A DNA stretch of 8,784 bases. It comes from Hyphomicrobiales bacterium (GTDB lineage: Bacteria > Pseudomonadota > Alphaproteobacteria > Rhizobiales > Beijerinckiaceae). The DNA is taken from the NCBI GenBank assembly GCA_025363375.1, contig JANYDZ010000463.1:1-8784 (forward strand), given 5' to 3'. Positions 7,090 to 8,784 of the stretch are shown here, piece after piece. A model generated the notes under the pieces. The model had not been told where the DNA came from. It saw only the letters and a program-made list of their open reading frames with translations, and did not search any database. Position numbers and translations under genes: made by a program. Within the stretch, counting starts at the first letter, position 1; each line of letters starts with the position of its first letter.

Positions 7090-7875
7090 TCAAAGCAGCC
7101 GGGACAGCGTCCGCATTTCCTCGGAGTTGAGATCGGACGCAGCCCAGTAGGAGACGCCGCTCCGGCTCCACGAGAGCAAATTGTAGCCTTTCCGCGTGAC
7201 GATGCGCGGCGCGCTGTCGGCGCTCGAGGGCGAGGGCCACATGAACACGTTGATCATATGCAGGCCCCGCTTGTAGACGACAACGCCGACGCGTCGGTCC
7301 GCGACATAGTCGAGGCGTCCGCCGACGAGCGGAAATCCATCTTCGGCAAGATCCTTCACCGCCGGCGCAAAATCGGTGCGGCCCGCAAACCACGGCTGCA
7401 CATTGTGCTTGTCGTTCGAGGCGACCTGAACGGGGGATTCCTGCAACAGCGAGCGCATGTGCGCGTTGAGAACGTCGCGCTCCATGCGATCGCTCTGGCC
7501 GGCGGCATCCACGAAGTTCCAGGCGGCGAGCGCGCCAATGAAACAGGCCGCGGCCAGCGACGCCGCGCGCCGCGCAAAGCCGCGCATATCGAAAACGCGG
7601 CCGGCGAGCGCGAACCGGCGCGCGGGCTGTAGAACGGCGCTTGGAAGCTCGGATTCGATTTGATCAAGCGCGGCGCCAATGCGCGCGGCCAGAACAGGCG
7701 GCGCGCAAACCCTGCCGTGCCGCTTCAACGCGCGGCCAATGCGCCCATAGTCCGCCAGGATATCGCCGCAGGCCTTGCACGACTCAAGATGCGTTGACAT
7801 GGAGCGGCGCTCGTCGCCGGACAATTCGCCGTCTCCATATGCGCCAAGAAGCTCCTGAACCCGATCACATTGCAT
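7090..7875 (-). CDS. Membrane-bound zinc-finger anti-sigma factor
   Basis: A 261-residue anti-sigma factor that should hold the ECF sigma factor encoded just upstream. The N-terminal cytoplasmic part has a zinc-binding anti-sigma (ZAS) motif, Cys3 with H29-x3-C33-x2-C36. A single membrane segment lies at about residues 104-122 (AASLAAACFIGALAAW region). The rest, residues 123-261, should face the periplasm. It has no cysteine but is rich in aromatic, Met and His residues (KHNVQPWFAGRTDFAP, FPLVGGRLDY, GLHMINVFMWP); the same arrangement occurs in other proteobacterial RsiW-like anti-sigma factors. The ATG is preceded by AGGA with an 8-base spacer and lies inside the end of the sigma gene (11-base overlap), so the two are translationally coupled and made in balance. 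The signal sensed is unknown. The gene ends 54 bases from the convergent xth stop. Confidence 0.88.
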   Translation of the reverse strand: MQCDRVQELLGAYGDGELSGDERRSMSTHLESCKACGDILADYGRIGRALKRHGRVCAPPVLAARIGAALDQIESELPSAVLQPARRFALAGRVFDMRGFARRAASLAAACFIGALAAWNFVDAAGQSDRMERDVLNAHMRSLLQESPVQVASNDKHNVQPWFAGRTDFAPAVKDLAEDGFPLVGGRLDYVADRRVGVVVYKRGLHMINVFMWPSPSSADSAPRIVTRKGYNLLSWSRSGVSYWAASDLNSEEMRTLSRLL

Positions 7876-8425
7876 TGTTATTGTCCTGCGCCAGCAATTT
7901 CATCATGAGAGCCCGCAGCTCGGCGCGGGCCCTGGAAAGTCTCGACATCACCGTGCCGATGGGAGCGCCGACGATGTCGGCGACCTCGCGGTAGGAAAGT
8001 TCTTCAAGTTCGCGCAGCACAATCACTTCCCGAAAGGCCGGCGGCAGCGCCGCCAGCGCCTGCGTCAGGACGGTCGCGTCCGAAGCCCTGATCGCGTTCT
8101 GCTCGGGGGACGGCGTGTTGGCCGTGCATTCGGCCTCGATCGACGCCGCGCCGGCGCGCGTGCTCAGGGTTTCATCGAGCGAAATGACGTTGCTCATGCG
8201 CCGCCGTTCCTGCAGCCGACGGTAGCAAACATTGCGCACGATTGTCAGCAGCCAGGGCTTGATATCTTCTCCCTGCAACTGGGCGAAGGCGCGGTAGGCG
8301 CGCACATAGGCGTCCTGCACCGCGTCCTGCGCGTCGGCGCGCTCGCGCAACAAATGGAACGCGAGGTTATGCGCGGCGTCGAGATGCGCCATCGCCTGAA
8401 CCTCGAAACGCGCGCGTTCGGTCAA
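7865..8425 (-). CDS. ECF-family RNA polymerase sigma factor
   Basis: A 186-residue sigma-70 family protein with only regions 2 and 4, the ECF layout. Region 2 runs from FEVQAMAHLDAAHNLAFHLL through DAQDAVQDAYVRAYRAF (2.2) to KPWLLTIVRNVCYRRLQERRR (2.3-2.4, -10 recognition). A linker of about 50 residues follows, then region 4 with LPPAFREVIVLRELEELSYREVADIVG and GTVMSRLSRARAELR, the helix-turn-helix that reads the -35. I chose TTG at 8425 (MTERARFE) because GGGGA lies 4 bases upstream and the N-terminus then fits ECF proteins. ATGs at 8452 and 8488 are in frame, but the one at 8488 would lie inside the predicted promoter and the extra residues look like translated leader. The stop overlaps the anti-sigma start. 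It probably activates its own operon and the divergent Tat-exported protein. Confidence 0.92.
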   Translation of the reverse strand: MTERARFEVQAMAHLDAAHNLAFHLLRERADAQDAVQDAYVRAYRAFAQLQGEDIKPWLLTIVRNVCYRRLQERRRMSNVISLDETLSTRAGAASIEAECTANTPSPEQNAIRASDATVLTQALAALPPAFREVIVLRELEELSYREVADIVGAPIGTVMSRLSRARAELRALMMKLLAQDNNNAM

Positions 8426-8428
8426 TTT

Positions 8429-8458
8429 ATCCCCATTCGCCCGGATCCCCATTCGCCC
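8429..8458 (-). repeat. Two direct copies of a 14-base element in the sigma leader
   Basis: GGGCGAATGGGGAT occurs twice on the - strand, at 8458-8445 and 8442-8429, with a 16-base period. The copy nearest the gene supplies the GGGGA Shine-Dalgarno for the TTG start at 8425. The other copy carries the same GGGGA and places an in-frame ATG at 8452. It looks like a small tandem duplication of the ribosome-binding region. Confidence 0.8.
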
Positions 8459-8476
8459 AGACAGCCGTATCGTAGG

Positions 8477-8502
8477 GACTCCCGGCATCGGGGATTTATT
8501 CC
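8477..8502 (-). promoter_or_regulatory. Predicted ECF promoter for the sigma / anti-sigma operon
   Basis: On the - strand, GGAATA (8502-8497) is a -35-like box and GTC (8479-8477) a -10-like box, 17 bases apart. This is the general shape of ECF promoters, which have a GGAA-type -35 and a short CGT/GTC-type -10. The divergent gene has the same boxes at the same distance, and in both the -10 is preceded by GA. Transcription would start near 8470, about 45 bases before the TTG start. An A8 run (T8 on the - strand) at 8512-8519 lies just upstream of the -35 box and could act as an UP element. Confidence 0.5.
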
Positions 8503-8544
8503 ATGGGCGTGAAAAAAAAGCGCCGGAATAAAATGGCGGCGCCG

Positions 8545-8570
8545 GGAATATCGGCGCGCCTGGCCGAGTC
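8545..8570 (+). promoter_or_regulatory. Predicted ECF promoter for the divergent Tat-exported protein
   Basis: GGAATA (8545-8550) and GTC (8568-8570, followed by TAC) are 17 bases apart, the same boxes and spacing as the candidate promoter of the sigma operon on the other strand. Transcription would start near 8578, leaving a leader of about 60 bases with AAGGAG at 8624-8629. Another GGAATA at 8525-8530 on the same strand has no GTC at the right distance. Confidence 0.5.
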
Positions 8571-8636
8571 TACTTCCTGCAGGCCGACGAAGAACCATTG
8601 GCGCCCTGCCCCGAACCGGCTTCAAGGAGTTCCACC

Positions 8637-8784
8637 ATGCTCGATGTTTCCCGCCGTCAAATGATCGTCAGCGCCGCCGGCGCCGCCGCTTTCGGCCTTT
8701 CGGCCCGCCTCGCCATTGACCCCGCCCTCGCCCAGCAAGCCCAGGCAAAGGGCTTTGTCTCCTACAAGGTCGGCACAGCCGAAG
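8637..8784 (+). CDS. Tat-exported protein, probable MBL-fold metallo-hydrolase (3' truncated by window edge)
   Basis: Only the first 49 codons are inside the window. The start ATG has a strong AAGGAG Shine-Dalgarno 7 bases upstream. The N-terminus is a twin-arginine signal: SRRQMI, then a small-residue hydrophobic stretch (SAAGAAAFGLSARLA) and a likely cleavage site near ALAQQA. Export to the periplasm in a folded state, often with a cofactor, is expected. The first mature residues, KGFVSYKVGTAE, resemble the opening of Tat-exported MBL-fold hydrolases, which commonly begin with a GF-x-x-Y/F-K-V-G strand; this is recognition from a short stretch, and no metal-binding HxHxDH motif is in view. 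The ECF-like promoter shared with the sigma operon suggests it belongs to that regulon. It could instead be another Tat substrate. Confidence 0.6.
   Translation, partial: MLDVSRRQMIVSAAGAAAFGLSARLAIDPALAQQAQAKGFVSYKVGTAE

Noticed and set aside
7072..7105. Possible terminator hairpin (CTTTG / CAAAG) between xth and the anti-sigma gene
   Set aside because: The stem is only 5 bases, has no T-run on either strand, and overlaps the anti-sigma stop codon.
8525..8532. Third GGAATA box on the + strand as another ECF -35
   Set aside because: No GTC or similar -10 box lies 16-18 bases downstream.

Overview
The window is GC-rich and densely coded, and reads as chromosomal DNA of an alphaproteobacterium, most likely Hyphomicrobiales (Rhizobiales). 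This is inferred from a choline-dependent phosphatidylcholine synthase, a UbiH-type hydroxylase with the PPIGAQGLNLGLRD motif, an exonuclease III with the rhizobial-type start MRIATWN, and an ECF sigma / zinc-finger anti-sigma pair. Genus cannot be fixed from the sequence alone. I see no tRNA, rRNA, CRISPR array, insertion sequence or phage gene, and no gene-free stretch longer than about 211 bases.

Left part (1-3311, + strand): the 3' part of a very large glycosyltransferase with two homologous GT4-type arms in one chain, followed 3 bases later by a class I SAM-dependent methyltransferase. Together they look like the end of a surface-polysaccharide gene cluster that continues off the left edge.

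Middle (3308-7035): phosphatidylcholine synthase (pcs) on the - strand converges on the methyltransferase, and the two genes share the bases TTAA as stop codons. Divergent from pcs are a UbiH/UbiF-family FAD monooxygenase and, 7 bases after it, an LpxL/HtrB-type acyltransferase, a probable two-gene operon. Exonuclease III follows. Several of these genes act on the envelope or membrane: polysaccharide, phosphatidylcholine, quinone and lipid A.

Right part (7090-8784): an ECF sigma factor gene and its membrane anti-sigma factor gene (- strand, overlapping by 11 bases) sit divergent to the start of a Tat-exported protein, probably an MBL-fold metallo-hydrolase, cut by the right edge. The 211-base region between them holds two matching divergent promoter candidates, GGAATA-N17-GTC, one facing each way. 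This suggests an autoregulated ECF module whose sigma factor also drives the exported protein. It is the most interesting signal in the window. The promoter position also argues for a short sigma reading frame starting at a TTG codon, just after a duplicated 14-base element.
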